From Paraburkholderia phenazinium (lineage in GTDB: Bacteria; Pseudomonadota; Gammaproteobacteria; Burkholderiales; Burkholderiaceae): a stretch of DNA of 64,000 bases. The translations under genes were made by a program, and so were the position numbers. The notes under the pieces were generated by a model, which was given only the letters and a program-made list of their open reading frames with translations, ran no database searches and was not told where the DNA came from. Location: assembly GCF_900141745.1 (NCBI RefSeq), contig NZ_FSRM01000002.1:2542001-2606000 (forward strand). Reading direction: 5' to 3'. Positions 41,221 through 49,826 of the stretch are shown here, in pieces (position 1 is the first letter of the stretch; each line of letters opens with the position of its first letter).

Positions 41221-41928
41221 CTACTCCGGCGCCGGTTCCGCTTCTTTCGCAATCCAGCTTACGCTCGAGACACTCGCTTCCATGCTGATGCGACTCGCCA
41301 TCAATTCGAGCTTCGACTGATCCTTCGGATGCAGTTTCAGGTTAGCCGTGACGCGTATGCGCCCAGGCTGCTCTGCCACGTCCTCGCTCGTCAGACTCTG
41401 AAACGACAGGGGCATGGAATACATCGAGTTCGATAGCGCCGCGCGGATATGAACCTCATCCTCTTCGCGGCAGACCACGGTCAGTACGTACTCGCGCACG
41501 AGATCGGCATTTGAAACCGGCGTTGCGTTGATGGTGCGGCTAACTTCGCGTAACACGGTGTTGGTCAGCAGCACGATAGCTGTGCCGGCGAGTGCCGGGC
41601 CGAAATGTCCCGCACCGCACAACACGCCGACGGCCGCAGAACACCAGAGGGTCGCCGCCGTGTTGATGCCCTGGATGGATCCCTTGTCGCGCATGATCAC
41701 GCCGCCGCCGAGGAAGCCGACGCCGGACACCACGTAAGCGGCGATCTGCGTGACACCAGCGGTGCCGTTGCCGGTCAGGACGCCCAACGAAACAAACAGA
41801 CACGCCCCGCTCGCGACGAGGGTAATCGTGCGTAGACCGGCCGTACGTTGCCGCATCTGCCGTTCGATGCCGATTGCAACACCGCAGGAGAAGGCGGCGA
41901 GGAGCCGCCAGACAAATTCAAGCGTCAT
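41221..41928 (-). CDS. MgtC/SapB family membrane protein
   Basis: A 235-residue protein. The N-terminal half is the four- to five-helix MgtC domain ('LAAFSCGVAIGIERQMRQRTAGLRTITLVASGACLF' with the conserved E-R, then 'VSGVGFLGGGVIMRDKGSIQGINTAATLWCSAAVGVLCG'). The C-terminal half is a soluble ACT-like region. MgtC proteins act in low-magnesium survival and intracellular growth in Salmonella; a role in this organism is not shown. Single gene. Confidence 0.92.
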   Translation of the reverse strand: MTLEFVWRLLAAFSCGVAIGIERQMRQRTAGLRTITLVASGACLFVSLGVLTGNGTAGVTQIAAYVVSGVGFLGGGVIMRDKGSIQGINTAATLWCSAAVGVLCGAGHFGPALAGTAIVLLTNTVLREVSRTINATPVSNADLVREYVLTVVCREEDEVHIRAALSNSMYSMPLSFQSLTSEDVAEQPGRIRVTANLKLHPKDQSKLELMASRISMEASVSSVSWIAKEAEPAPE

Positions 41929-42043
41929 TGGATCAATAGTCGAGGCGTGCTCAAACGCGTAGTTTGAACCAGGCGCGTGACAGCATCGCTAACAATACAC
42001 GAGTTGCGATGCGTGTCTCCGTGCTATGCCTCGCGCAGGCAGA

Positions 42044-44467
42044 TCAGGCCGTAGAAGCAGACAGATCGAGGACGAGTCGAGTCCACTGTGCACCGCGCAC
42101 TTCGCTGCGAATCACACCTGTGGTGGCGACAATCCGCCGGCTATCGCCTGCAGGGATGAAGACATCCACGGAGTCGAAGGGCCGCGCCCATTTCCCTGTC
42201 CAGTTGACTGTCACGGCGAGCGTTGCCGCGTCACTTTCCACACTGACCTTCCAGCAACCGTATGCTCCGGTACGCCAGGCTTCCGATTCGCCATCGTCTT
42301 CATGACACTCGCCTTGCGCAATACCTGCGCCTTGACAGGGTGCCACCATAAAGCCGCGCAGATCGGCAGGTTGGGCGAAGTGTTGCTGCGCGACATTCAG
42401 CGGCACGACACTACCCTCGCGAATCAGCATGACGGGTTGATCCCACGGCGCGGGCAGGGTGATGTGCCGGCCGCCTTCGAATGCTTCACCGCTCCAGTAC
42501 GAGATCCAACGTGCACCCGCCGGCAACCATACTGCGCGTTCAGTTTTCGAGGGTTGGACAACCGGCGCACAGAGCAGCGATGTGCCGAGCAGCATATCGT
42601 CGCCATCGACGTAGCATTGCGGATCGTGCGGGAAATCCGCGAAGGTCGGGCGCAAGACGGGCTCGTAGTGTTGGGTCGACTGCCAAAGCAGGTGGTACAG
42701 ATACGGCATCAGGCGGTAGCGCAGCTTGATCAGGTCCGAGACCTGGCCGGTCGCCTCAGGATGCATCCACGGTTCGTTAACCGTACCATCGTCGTTCCAC
42801 GAGTGGATGCTAAAACGCGGCATCAGGATTCCGAACTGAATCCAGCGAACAAACAGTTCTGCGTCAGGCGCCGGGCCTGAAAATCCGCCGATGTCATGTC
42901 CAATGTTCGACACGCCCGAAAGCGCGAGTCCGAGCCCCATCTTGAGGTTGTAGCGCAGCGTTTCCCATGATGTGTAGTTGTCGCCCGACCACGTCTGAAC
43001 GTAGCGGTGCATCCCCACACCGCCCGAGCGCGAAACGAGAAATGGCCGCTTTTCAGGCGCGAACGCGCGCTGGGCGTCGCGTGATGCGCGCATCATCAGC
43101 ATGGTCTGCAGCACCTTCGCTTCGCGGGCCGGGTACGGCTTGCCGAAGCCGTGGGCGATGGCGTCCGTCGCCCAGATTTCAAATTCGTTGTTATCGTTCC
43201 ACGTCGAAGCAATGCCGTAACGCAGCAGCGCGTCGGTGACGTGCGAGCGCCACCATGCAATCGTGTCAGGATTGGTGAAGTCCAGATACGCGCCGACTTC
43301 GTCCCAGAACTGTACCCACGCGGGTTCGCCGCTTCGCGCGCGAATCAGCAGGCCGTCGCGTGCAACCTGGTCGAACTCCGGGTGGTCGCGCAGCAGGCAC
43401 GGCTTGATGTTGGCGCACAGGCGCACGCCTTCGTCCAGATAGCCCTGCACAAAGCCGTCTACGTCGGGGAATTTGTCGCGATTCCAGTTGAAGACGTAAC
43501 GCTTCGGCCCGATCGACGTATAACCCGACGACAGGTGGAACGAGTCGCACAGGATATCGTGTTCGCGACAGCGCTCGATGAACTCGCCCATGCGCTGCTG
43601 CGCGTCGGGCGCGTCCGTATAGCTCATCGTCGACCCGGAGTAGCCGAGGCCCCACTTCGGCATCAGGGCGGGGCGGCCGGTCAGCCACGTGAAGCGGCGC
43701 ACGGCTGCGAGCGGCGTTGCTGGCGAAGCGATGAAGTAGTAGTCGAGATCGCCGTGCTCCGCGATGAAGTGGCGATAGTGGCCGTGATAGTTGTCGAGCT
43801 CACGGCCCATGTCGAATGTGCAATCGGCGAGCGTGTCGTAGAAGAGGCCGAAGCCGAGCGCCGCTTCTCGCTGCCACGTGAGGTAGAAGGGGATGTGCTT
43901 GTAGAGCGGATCGGTTGTCTTCGCGCTGTAGCCCATCGCGTCGACGTTGACCATCTCATAGCGCTGATTGGCTCGGTCGAGCGAACCGGCGCGCTCGCCG
44001 AGCCCCAGATACATCTCGCCCGGTTCACGGCGTACGTAGTGATAGACGCGCTCGTCCCACCAGCCGAAATTGTAGGCCTGCGTCGCGCGGTCCTGCAGCA
44101 CGCGCTGCCATTTTTCACCGCTACGCAGATCCCAGCTGCAATGGCCGCCTTGCAGCGCGACGGTGAGCCGGATTTGCGCGGTTTCGATGCACAGTTCTGT
44201 GTCGTCGGCATGCTGTCTGAAAGACGGCAATGTATAGCCCGAAAGATCGAGACGATCGCGGCCTTCGATGTCTACGTCGTCGAGTCCCGGTGCAATGGCC
44301 CAGGTACGCGGCCCGTGTGCCTCGCCATCGGGCAGCACGCGCACCCGCACGATATCCTCTTCGAGCACGAAGATTTCCATGACCGGCCCCGCCGCGCTCG
44401 TCAAGCGTACGAGGTCGCCCGACTGGGTGGAGGGTTTGAATACGGGCGGATTTAACAGCGACGTCAT
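42044..44467 (-). CDS. Glycoside hydrolase family 31 enzyme
   Basis: An 807-residue alpha-glycosidase. N-terminal beta-sandwich about 1-250, then the (beta/alpha)8 barrel. The nucleophile Asp425 lies in STWNDNNEFE and the acid/base Asp496 in QTWSGDNYTSW; 'GLGYSGSTMSYTDAP' and 'NIGHDIGGFSGPAPDAELFVRWIQFG' are other GH31 landmarks. The Asn-Asn-Glu after Asp is a small variation on the usual DMNE. There is no signal peptide, so a cytoplasmic substrate is expected. GAGGAAAG precedes the ATG. The transporter gene 34 bp upstream probably supplies its substrate. Specificity (glucoside, xyloside or other) cannot be read with confidence. Confidence 0.9.
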   Translation of the reverse strand: MTSLLNPPVFKPSTQSGDLVRLTSAAGPVMEIFVLEEDIVRVRVLPDGEAHGPRTWAIAPGLDDVDIEGRDRLDLSGYTLPSFRQHADDTELCIETAQIRLTVALQGGHCSWDLRSGEKWQRVLQDRATQAYNFGWWDERVYHYVRREPGEMYLGLGERAGSLDRANQRYEMVNVDAMGYSAKTTDPLYKHIPFYLTWQREAALGFGLFYDTLADCTFDMGRELDNYHGHYRHFIAEHGDLDYYFIASPATPLAAVRRFTWLTGRPALMPKWGLGYSGSTMSYTDAPDAQQRMGEFIERCREHDILCDSFHLSSGYTSIGPKRYVFNWNRDKFPDVDGFVQGYLDEGVRLCANIKPCLLRDHPEFDQVARDGLLIRARSGEPAWVQFWDEVGAYLDFTNPDTIAWWRSHVTDALLRYGIASTWNDNNEFEIWATDAIAHGFGKPYPAREAKVLQTMLMMRASRDAQRAFAPEKRPFLVSRSGGVGMHRYVQTWSGDNYTSWETLRYNLKMGLGLALSGVSNIGHDIGGFSGPAPDAELFVRWIQFGILMPRFSIHSWNDDGTVNEPWMHPEATGQVSDLIKLRYRLMPYLYHLLWQSTQHYEPVLRPTFADFPHDPQCYVDGDDMLLGTSLLCAPVVQPSKTERAVWLPAGARWISYWSGEAFEGGRHITLPAPWDQPVMLIREGSVVPLNVAQQHFAQPADLRGFMVAPCQGAGIAQGECHEDDGESEAWRTGAYGCWKVSVESDAATLAVTVNWTGKWARPFDSVDVFIPAGDSRRIVATTGVIRSEVRGAQWTRLVLDLSASTA

Positions 44468-44501
44468 CGGACTTTCCTCTGGTTGAATCTGCGATGCCGT
44501 G

Positions 44502-45782
44502 TCAGGCATGCGCGAGCTTGCGTTCACGTTTCGACTGGCCGCGTATCAGCACCACAAGCAGCGTTGCGCCGATCAGATCGAACGCGCCGAGGCAGCCGAA
44601 CAGGGGCCCGTAACCGACCGTGTCGGCCAGCGCTCCGACCACCAGCGAAAAGCTCAGGCCTCCTATCCAGGCCGCCATGCCGGCGAACCCGCTGGCAGTG
44701 CCGACCTCGTCGGAATCGAATACGTCGGCGCTCAGAGTGTTCACGAGCGCTGAGATCATCTGGTGCGCGAAACCGCCGACGCAGAATAATGCAATGGCCG
44801 TGTACGGCGATGCGACGAGGCCGATACAGGCCGGTCCGATCATCAGGAATGCGCCGAGAATCACACCCGCCACGCGCGACCAGATGAGCGGGACGCGGCA
44901 ATACCGGATCAGGAACGGCGATAGATAACCGCCGAAGATGCCGCCGAGGTCGGCGGCCAGAAAGGGCAGCCACGCGAAGATCGCAATCTGCTTGAGGTCC
45001 ATGTGACGTACCGTCACGAGATAAAGCGGGATCCAGAAACTGAAGGTTTGCCAGGCTGGCTCGGCGAAGAAGCGCGGCAGCGCAATGGCCCAGAAGCGGC
45101 GCGAGCCGAGGATCTCACGCACAGGGCGCTGACTGGCCGGTGCGAACTGGGTCTGACCGTCCTGGATCAACGCCAGCTCTTTTCGGGAGACGCGCGGGTG
45201 ATCCGCGGGTGAACGATACAACGCGTACCAGAGTGCGGCCCAGACGAAACCGAACGCGCCGGTTGCCATGAACGCAGCCTGCCAGCCAAAGCGGAGCGAC
45301 AGAAAGATCACGACCGGCGGCGCGAGCAGGGCGCCCAGCGATGTGCCGGCGTTGAAATAGCCGACGGCGACTGACTTCTCCTTGTCAGGAAACCATTCTG
45401 CGACCGCTTTCATGCCGGAGGGAATCGCGGCCGCCTCGAACAGCCCAAGCGCGCCGCGCAGGGCGCCGAGCGACAGCCAGCCGGTGGCGAACCCGTGCAG
45501 GACGCCGGTGAGCGACCACAGCGCCGCAAACAGGGCAAAGCCAAGCCGCAAGCCAATCAGGTCGACGATCAGTCCACACACCGGCTGCATGATCGTGTAA
45601 CCGATCTGGAACGCGCCGACGACGTACGAATACTGTTGAGTGGTGAGCGCGAATACATGCTTCAACTCCGGCGCCAACACAGCCAATGAGTTGCGAGCCA
45701 GGTAATTCATGATCGTGCCGAGACAGACGAGCACGATGATCCACCAACGTAAGCCTTTGATTACTTTCAACGCTGTCTCCAT
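44502..45782 (-). CDS. MFS permease, ACS/hexuronate-type
   Basis: A 426-residue 12-helix MFS transporter of the anion:cation symporter group. 'WWIIVLVCLGTIMNYLARNSLAVLAPEL' and 'GALRGALGLFEAAAIPSGMKAVAEWFPDKEKSVAVGYFNAGTSLGALLAPPVVIFL' are typical of ExuT/D-galactonate-type symporters. It is 34 bp upstream of the GH31 gene, so together they form an operon importing and breaking down an acidic or neutral glycoside. Two GTCAT/ATGAC dyads lie upstream. Confidence 0.88.
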   Translation of the reverse strand: METALKVIKGLRWWIIVLVCLGTIMNYLARNSLAVLAPELKHVFALTTQQYSYVVGAFQIGYTIMQPVCGLIVDLIGLRLGFALFAALWSLTGVLHGFATGWLSLGALRGALGLFEAAAIPSGMKAVAEWFPDKEKSVAVGYFNAGTSLGALLAPPVVIFLSLRFGWQAAFMATGAFGFVWAALWYALYRSPADHPRVSRKELALIQDGQTQFAPASQRPVREILGSRRFWAIALPRFFAEPAWQTFSFWIPLYLVTVRHMDLKQIAIFAWLPFLAADLGGIFGGYLSPFLIRYCRVPLIWSRVAGVILGAFLMIGPACIGLVASPYTAIALFCVGGFAHQMISALVNTLSADVFDSDEVGTASGFAGMAAWIGGLSFSLVVGALADTVGYGPLFGCLGAFDLIGATLLVVLIRGQSKRERKLAHA

Positions 45783-46500
45783 CCTGTCATTTTTTGTCGC
45801 GACGCGGCGATCCGGTCGGTGTGTCAGCCCTTGGTTTGCCGCTGGGCTCAGCGGTCGATCTGATAGGTCATCACATGACTATCTGCCGCATTCGGTGACC
45901 AGAAAGACTATTTATCCCGAAAAATGGACAGGTTGCCGTTTTGAAGTGCACAAGTCATATGACAACCGATGTCGATGTCGCTTAGTCGTATCGTATGTTC
46001 GTAAACGAGCGCCGTCAAGCATCCCGCTGTTCGTTTGAACTCGAAATGAACAGTTTGACTGTTCGGGCCTGATTCGAGTCCGCCCTGGCGCGACTTCCGT
46101 ACGTCAGACTGGAGTCGCCCCGCTGACGGAGACCACGTGGCCGGCCTTCTCACGTCAGCTCAGCGGCGCTTTTGCGCCAGATTTGCCTTCACGCTGCAAA
46201 ACCGCTGGCTCGAAAGCTGGTCTACGTATTCCCGTCATCCTCGAGTTCAATCCAGCTAAACCGTCTTTCCATCCCAAATTAAATGTGGAGTCCGAAGCTT
46301 GACAGGGCTCATCCCAGAAAACAGACTGGCCCGTGCTTTGAATCAGGTCGTGCAGCCCGTGCGCCAGATCGCATGCGGCAGCCAGGTCCGGCGCCCTCCT
46401 GCATAACCCGGCGTGAGCGCCCCCGTTGATCGGGGTTGTGCTCCTTGCGCGCCTGCCCGCGGCCTGATTCTCTTTTCGTTATTACCTGATTGAGGATTGC
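45783..46500. promoter_or_regulatory. Divergent regulatory region with two GTCAT/ATGAC dyads
   Basis: About 718 bp, locally AT-richer, no supported gene. Dyads: GTCAT-CAC-ATGAC at 45867-45879 and GTCATATGAC at 45954-45963. Near the right end, CCCCG-TTGAT-CGGGG (about 46422-46436) forms a short hairpin before the exported-protein gene. Confidence 0.45.
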
Positions 46501-47004
46501 ATGAACAAGAAAACCCTTGGCATCGTTGCCGGCGCATTGATCGCAGCAGCACCGCTTGTTTCACCGGCGGCCGAAGCGTTGCCCGCGGCTTTCGAAGGCA
46601 ACAGCGTGTTGCAGGCTGACGGCGTGGTGAAGGGTGTCGACCAGGTACGGCACGCCGTTACCGTGGTCGACGCGCATGGCGGCGAAGCATCCTTCACGGT
46701 CACGGATACCAGCAATCTTGCCCAGATCCATCCGGGCAGTAAGGTCCATGTCCGGATGATCCGTAGCGCGCTCGTGAGCCCGTCGCATGGCGCGCTTGCG
46801 GCACAGTCGCCGCAGAACCTCACGGCCGAGGTGGTGGCGTTCGACCGCGCTTCAGGTGTGGTCGAATTGAGGGGACCTAATGGCGACGTATTCCACATCC
46901 AGGGCCACGATCCGGTGAAGGTTGCAAACCTGCAGCCGGGGATGCACGTTGACGTGGCGTACGCGCCGCAAGTGAGCGTCGCAGTGGCGCCTGCGGCGCA
47001 GTAA
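46501..47004 (+). CDS. Exported hypothetical protein with two beta-rich repeats
   Basis: A 167-residue protein with a clear signal peptide (residues 1-25, cleaved near 'SPAAEA'). The mature part has two similar stretches, 'GVVKGVDQVRHAVTVVDAHGGEASFTV' and 'AEVVAFDRASGVVELRGPNGDVFHIQ', which look like OB-fold or DUF5666-like beta repeats, each followed by 'L..L.PG..V.V' (HPGSKVHVRM and QPGMHVDVAY). No catalytic residue pattern or metal-binding motif is seen. A periplasmic binding or stress role is possible. Terminator follows. Confidence 0.7.
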   Translation: MNKKTLGIVAGALIAAAPLVSPAAEALPAAFEGNSVLQADGVVKGVDQVRHAVTVVDAHGGEASFTVTDTSNLAQIHPGSKVHVRMIRSALVSPSHGALAAQSPQNLTAEVVAFDRASGVVELRGPNGDVFHIQGHDPVKVANLQPGMHVDVAYAPQVSVAVAPAAQ

Positions 47005-47047
47005 CGTCGGCTGTGAGGCTGGCGTAGTTACTTTGGTAGGGGTTCGC

Positions 47048-47077
47048 ACGCGGAGCGCCTGAAAGAGCGTTCCGCGT
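47048..47077 (+). terminator. Terminator after the exported-protein gene
   Basis: ACGCGGAGCGC (47048-47058) pairs with GCGTTCCGCGT (47067-47077), one G-T pair, followed by ATTTCATTT. It also lies at the end of the convergent phosphoesterase gene. Confidence 0.6.
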
Positions 47078-47085
47078 ATTTCATT

Positions 47086-48249
47086 TCAGCTCGGCTCGCC
47101 CGGCACCAACCGTAGCCTCGTGATTTCCGAAGGTGCTCCGAGGCGCTTCGGCGGGCCCCAATAGCCGGTACCGCGGCTCGTATAAACCCACAACCCATTG
47201 AGCCGCGCGAGCCCTGCCGTAAACGGCTGCTGCAGGCGCACGAAGAAGTTCCACGGGAAAATCTGTCCGCCGTGCGTGTGTCCCGACAACTGCAGGGTAA
47301 AACCAGCTTCGGCAGCGGCTTCCGCCGAACGCGGCTGATGCGCAAGCAGCACTTTGATCAGCACGTCGCCAGGAGCGCCTGCGAGCGCGGCAGCAGGATC
47401 GCTGTGATGGGCAGGGTCGAAATGGCCCGCGGAATAGTCAGTCACGCCTGCAATCACCGCGCGGGCGCCTTCGTGCTCCACCACCACGTGCTCGTTGAGC
47501 AGCACATGCAAGCCAAGCCGGCGAAACTCGTCGATCCACGCGTCGGCGCCGGCGTAATACTCATGATTGCCCGTGACCAGAAACGCTCCGTGGCGCGCGC
47601 TCAGACGCGACAGCGGCCGCGTGTGGTCGCGCAACTGCGGCACACCGCCGTCCACGACATCGCCGGTTACCGCGATCAGGTCAGGCTTCAGGCGGTTGAC
47701 TGCGTCGACGATCGCATCCACGTAACGGCGCTTGATGGTTGGGCCAACGTGTATATCGCTGATCTGGACGATCGTGAAGCCGTCGAGCGCCTGCGGCAAA
47801 TCGTCGATGGGGACATCGATCGTGACGACGCGTGCCCGCCTGCGCGCATTGAAAAAGCCGACTGCCGTGGACAGCAATGCCAGCAGCGGCACCGCCGCAG
47901 CGGAATCCATGCGCAAGCGCGCCAGTGGGATGGTGTGCGGCCAGATGGCATCGACAGTCAGCAGTGACGCCAGCACGAGATCACGCGCGAAGGTCAGCAC
48001 CAGCAACGAGGAGAAAAAGCCCATCGCCAGCAAGCCGGCCCAGGCGAGCCGGTCGCCGAGAGGCTGACGTTTGATGGTCCGTGCCAGCATGCCGAGCGGT
48101 ATGAGCAGGACGGATAGCACGAGCCAGAGTGCCGCAAGCCAGCGGCCGGCGTTTCCCACCGGCAGGTCGGGAATGACCCGGAAGCCGACGTAAATGTGCA
48201 GCAGGACGCCAATGCCAATAATGCGAAAAAGGAACGATAAGCGGCGCAT
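47086..48249 (-). CDS. Membrane metallophosphoesterase (YkuE/UDP-diacylglucosamine-like)
   Basis: A 387-residue protein with four hydrophobic segments in the first ~130 residues and a C-terminal calcineurin-like phosphoesterase domain. Metal-site motifs: 'IVQISDIHVGP' (Asp-x-His), 'DLIAVTGDVVDGG' (GD), 'LVTGNHEYYAG' (GNHE), 'KVLLAHQP' (His) and 'LQLSGHTHGGQIFPW' (GHTH). The family contains broad phosphoesterases of unclear substrate. The ATG at 48249 gives the natural N-terminus; a TTG at 48291 is an alternative. Confidence 0.9.
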   Translation of the reverse strand: MRRLSFLFRIIGIGVLLHIYVGFRVIPDLPVGNAGRWLAALWLVLSVLLIPLGMLARTIKRQPLGDRLAWAGLLAMGFFSSLLVLTFARDLVLASLLTVDAIWPHTIPLARLRMDSAAAVPLLALLSTAVGFFNARRRARVVTIDVPIDDLPQALDGFTIVQISDIHVGPTIKRRYVDAIVDAVNRLKPDLIAVTGDVVDGGVPQLRDHTRPLSRLSARHGAFLVTGNHEYYAGADAWIDEFRRLGLHVLLNEHVVVEHEGARAVIAGVTDYSAGHFDPAHHSDPAAALAGAPGDVLIKVLLAHQPRSAEAAAEAGFTLQLSGHTHGGQIFPWNFFVRLQQPFTAGLARLNGLWVYTSRGTGYWGPPKRLGAPSEITRLRLVPGEPS

Positions 48250-48447
48250 AGGAAGGGGGTAAGGCGAATCGGGTGCCGGACGTACGCGCAAACTTGCTGG
48301 CGCGTGCGGAGAAGGTGTTCGCCGGCAAGGCAGATCATTCTACCGACATGTCGTCACGCCTGCCGACGGCGCCCAAGCCTTTTTGAATTGCGTGTGCGGT
48401 AAGCTATTCTAAGGGGGCGCGGGACCGCGCATGTTATCTCCCATTCC

Positions 48448-49038
48448 ATGAACGATCTGTTCGACGACCTTCCCAAGCCCGACGTTGACTGGTATCCCGA
48501 CTGGCTCTCGCCCGAAGCTGCGGGCCGCGCCTTGACGCAACTGATCGACGAGGTTGCGTGGAAGCAGGAATCGATGGGCACGCCAGCGGGACGCGTGGCT
48601 CTGCCGCGACTCACCGCCTGGCAGGGGGAGGCGGACGCGGTGTACGTTTACTCCGGCATTCGCAATGTGCCGCAAGCGTGGACGCCGATGGTGGCCGAGT
48701 TGAAGGCCAGCGCCGAAACGACCAGCGGATGCCGTTTCAATAGCGTGTTGATCAATCGTTACCGCAGCGGAATGGACAGCATGGGCTGGCACGCGGACCA
48801 CGAACCTGAATTGGGCGCGCAACCGGTAATTGCGTCGGTGAGTCTTGGCGTGGCCCGGACCTTCGATTTGCGCCACAACAAGACGGCGGTCGTGCAGTCG
48901 TTTCAGCTCAAAGGCGGCAGCCTGCTCGTCATGCGCGGAAACACTCAGGCGGAGTGGCGCCATCGGGTGCCGAAAGAACCGCGTATCAGCGGCGAACGGA
49001 TCAATCTGACGTTTCGCTGGGTGACGTCGCGCCGCTAG
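48448..49038 (+). CDS. alkB: AlkB-type alpha-ketoglutarate-dependent dioxygenase
   Basis: A 196-residue Fe(II)/2-oxoglutarate oxygenase that repairs alkylated bases by oxidative demethylation. Iron ligands His115 and Asp117 (MGWHADHEPELG) and His172 (EWRHRVPK), and the 2-oxoglutarate arginines Arg184/Arg190 (RINLTFRW) are present; 'NSVLINRYRSGMDSMGWHAD' is the AlkB signature. It is closer to the short ABH2/ABH3-like bacterial group than to E. coli AlkB. Divergent from the phosphoesterase gene. Confidence 0.93.
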   Translation: MNDLFDDLPKPDVDWYPDWLSPEAAGRALTQLIDEVAWKQESMGTPAGRVALPRLTAWQGEADAVYVYSGIRNVPQAWTPMVAELKASAETTSGCRFNSVLINRYRSGMDSMGWHADHEPELGAQPVIASVSLGVARTFDLRHNKTAVVQSFQLKGGSLLVMRGNTQAEWRHRVPKEPRISGERINLTFRWVTSRR

Positions 49039-49043
49039 CGCGG

Positions 49044-49478
49044 CTAGTTCACTGCGGTGACCGGAATCCTGGAAACACTCACCAGACGGTCCATCACGCT
49101 ACGGTTGATGATCCGCGCAGCAGCATGGAACAGGTCTCTGCGCGGCGCTGCGACGACGATCTCGTCGCAGCCGTATTGTTCTGCACAACTTGCGATAGTC
49201 GGCACCAGCGGGCCGACCCTGATTTCTACGGAATACTTAACGCCTGCGTCGTCGAGAATGCGTTTGGCGCGGCTCAGCGCGGCCTCGCCGTCGGAACCTT
49301 CGAGTGTGCGCAGCTTCGAGAGGGAATAAAAGGCTTCAAGACGCGTCGATTCGAGCGAGGGCTGCACGTTGACCAGCACGATCTCGGACGCACATCGCTC
49401 GTTGTAGAGGAACGCAGCGTGCCGCACGGCCTGTAGCGAGCGCGCCGAGCGGCTTACGGGTACCAGAAGTTTCAGCAT
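49044..49478 (-). CDS. Universal stress protein (UspA family)
   Basis: A 144-residue UspA-fold protein: 'MLKLLVPVSRSARSLQAVRHAAFLY' start, 'EIVLVNVQPSLE' strand, and 'YGCDEIVVAAPRRDLFHAAARIINRSVMDRLVSVSRIPVTAV' end. The ATP-binding G-x2-G-x9-G(S/T) pattern is changed (APRRDLFHA...), so it may not bind ATP. Convergent with alkB, six bases apart. Confidence 0.87.
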   Translation of the reverse strand: MLKLLVPVSRSARSLQAVRHAAFLYNERCASEIVLVNVQPSLESTRLEAFYSLSKLRTLEGSDGEAALSRAKRILDDAGVKYSVEIRVGPLVPTIASCAEQYGCDEIVVAAPRRDLFHAAARIINRSVMDRLVSVSRIPVTAVN

Positions 49479-49826
49479 GATCGGTTGTCCATCAGATGAC
49501 CGTTGGATCTGACTGCAGACGCGCAGCAGGATCGACTAAAGCGTAGCGGCAGCCGCGTACCGGGCGTCTAAAGAATGCCCGTGAGCACATAAAAATCGCA
49601 TCAAAAAATCGTGCCGAAGCGCGAACCAAGGCCGGGCTGGGCGCCATCAGGGTATGCCCGAATACGTAGTCTGATTGGCATCGCTATACCAAAATTGGTA
49701 TCGAGTGTGCAAATCATATGATTGGACGCGTGTCACGCCAGCCACTACGCTTTAACACGATCCCCTGCCGCAGCCTTGCTGCAGGCGGCTACGGATCGCC
49801 AGCACAACAACGATCAGGAGACAGAC
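49479..49826. promoter_or_regulatory. Regulatory region upstream of ytfQ with two palindromes
   Basis: 348 bp, no supported gene. ATACCAA-AA-TTGGTAT (49686-49701) and AATCATATGATT (49712-49723, perfect) lie about 103-141 bp upstream of the ytfQ start. These are candidate operators for a sugar-responsive regulator not found in the window. AGGAGACAG at the right end is the ytfQ ribosome site. Confidence 0.55.

Noticed and set aside
43151..44455. 434-residue + strand frame opposite the GH31 gene
   Set aside because: Shadow of the GH31 frame, which has intact catalytic motifs.
45908..46153. 81-residue minus-strand frame between the permease and the exported-protein gene
   Set aside because: No ribosome site, no family match and low coding bias; the stretch is better read as regulatory.
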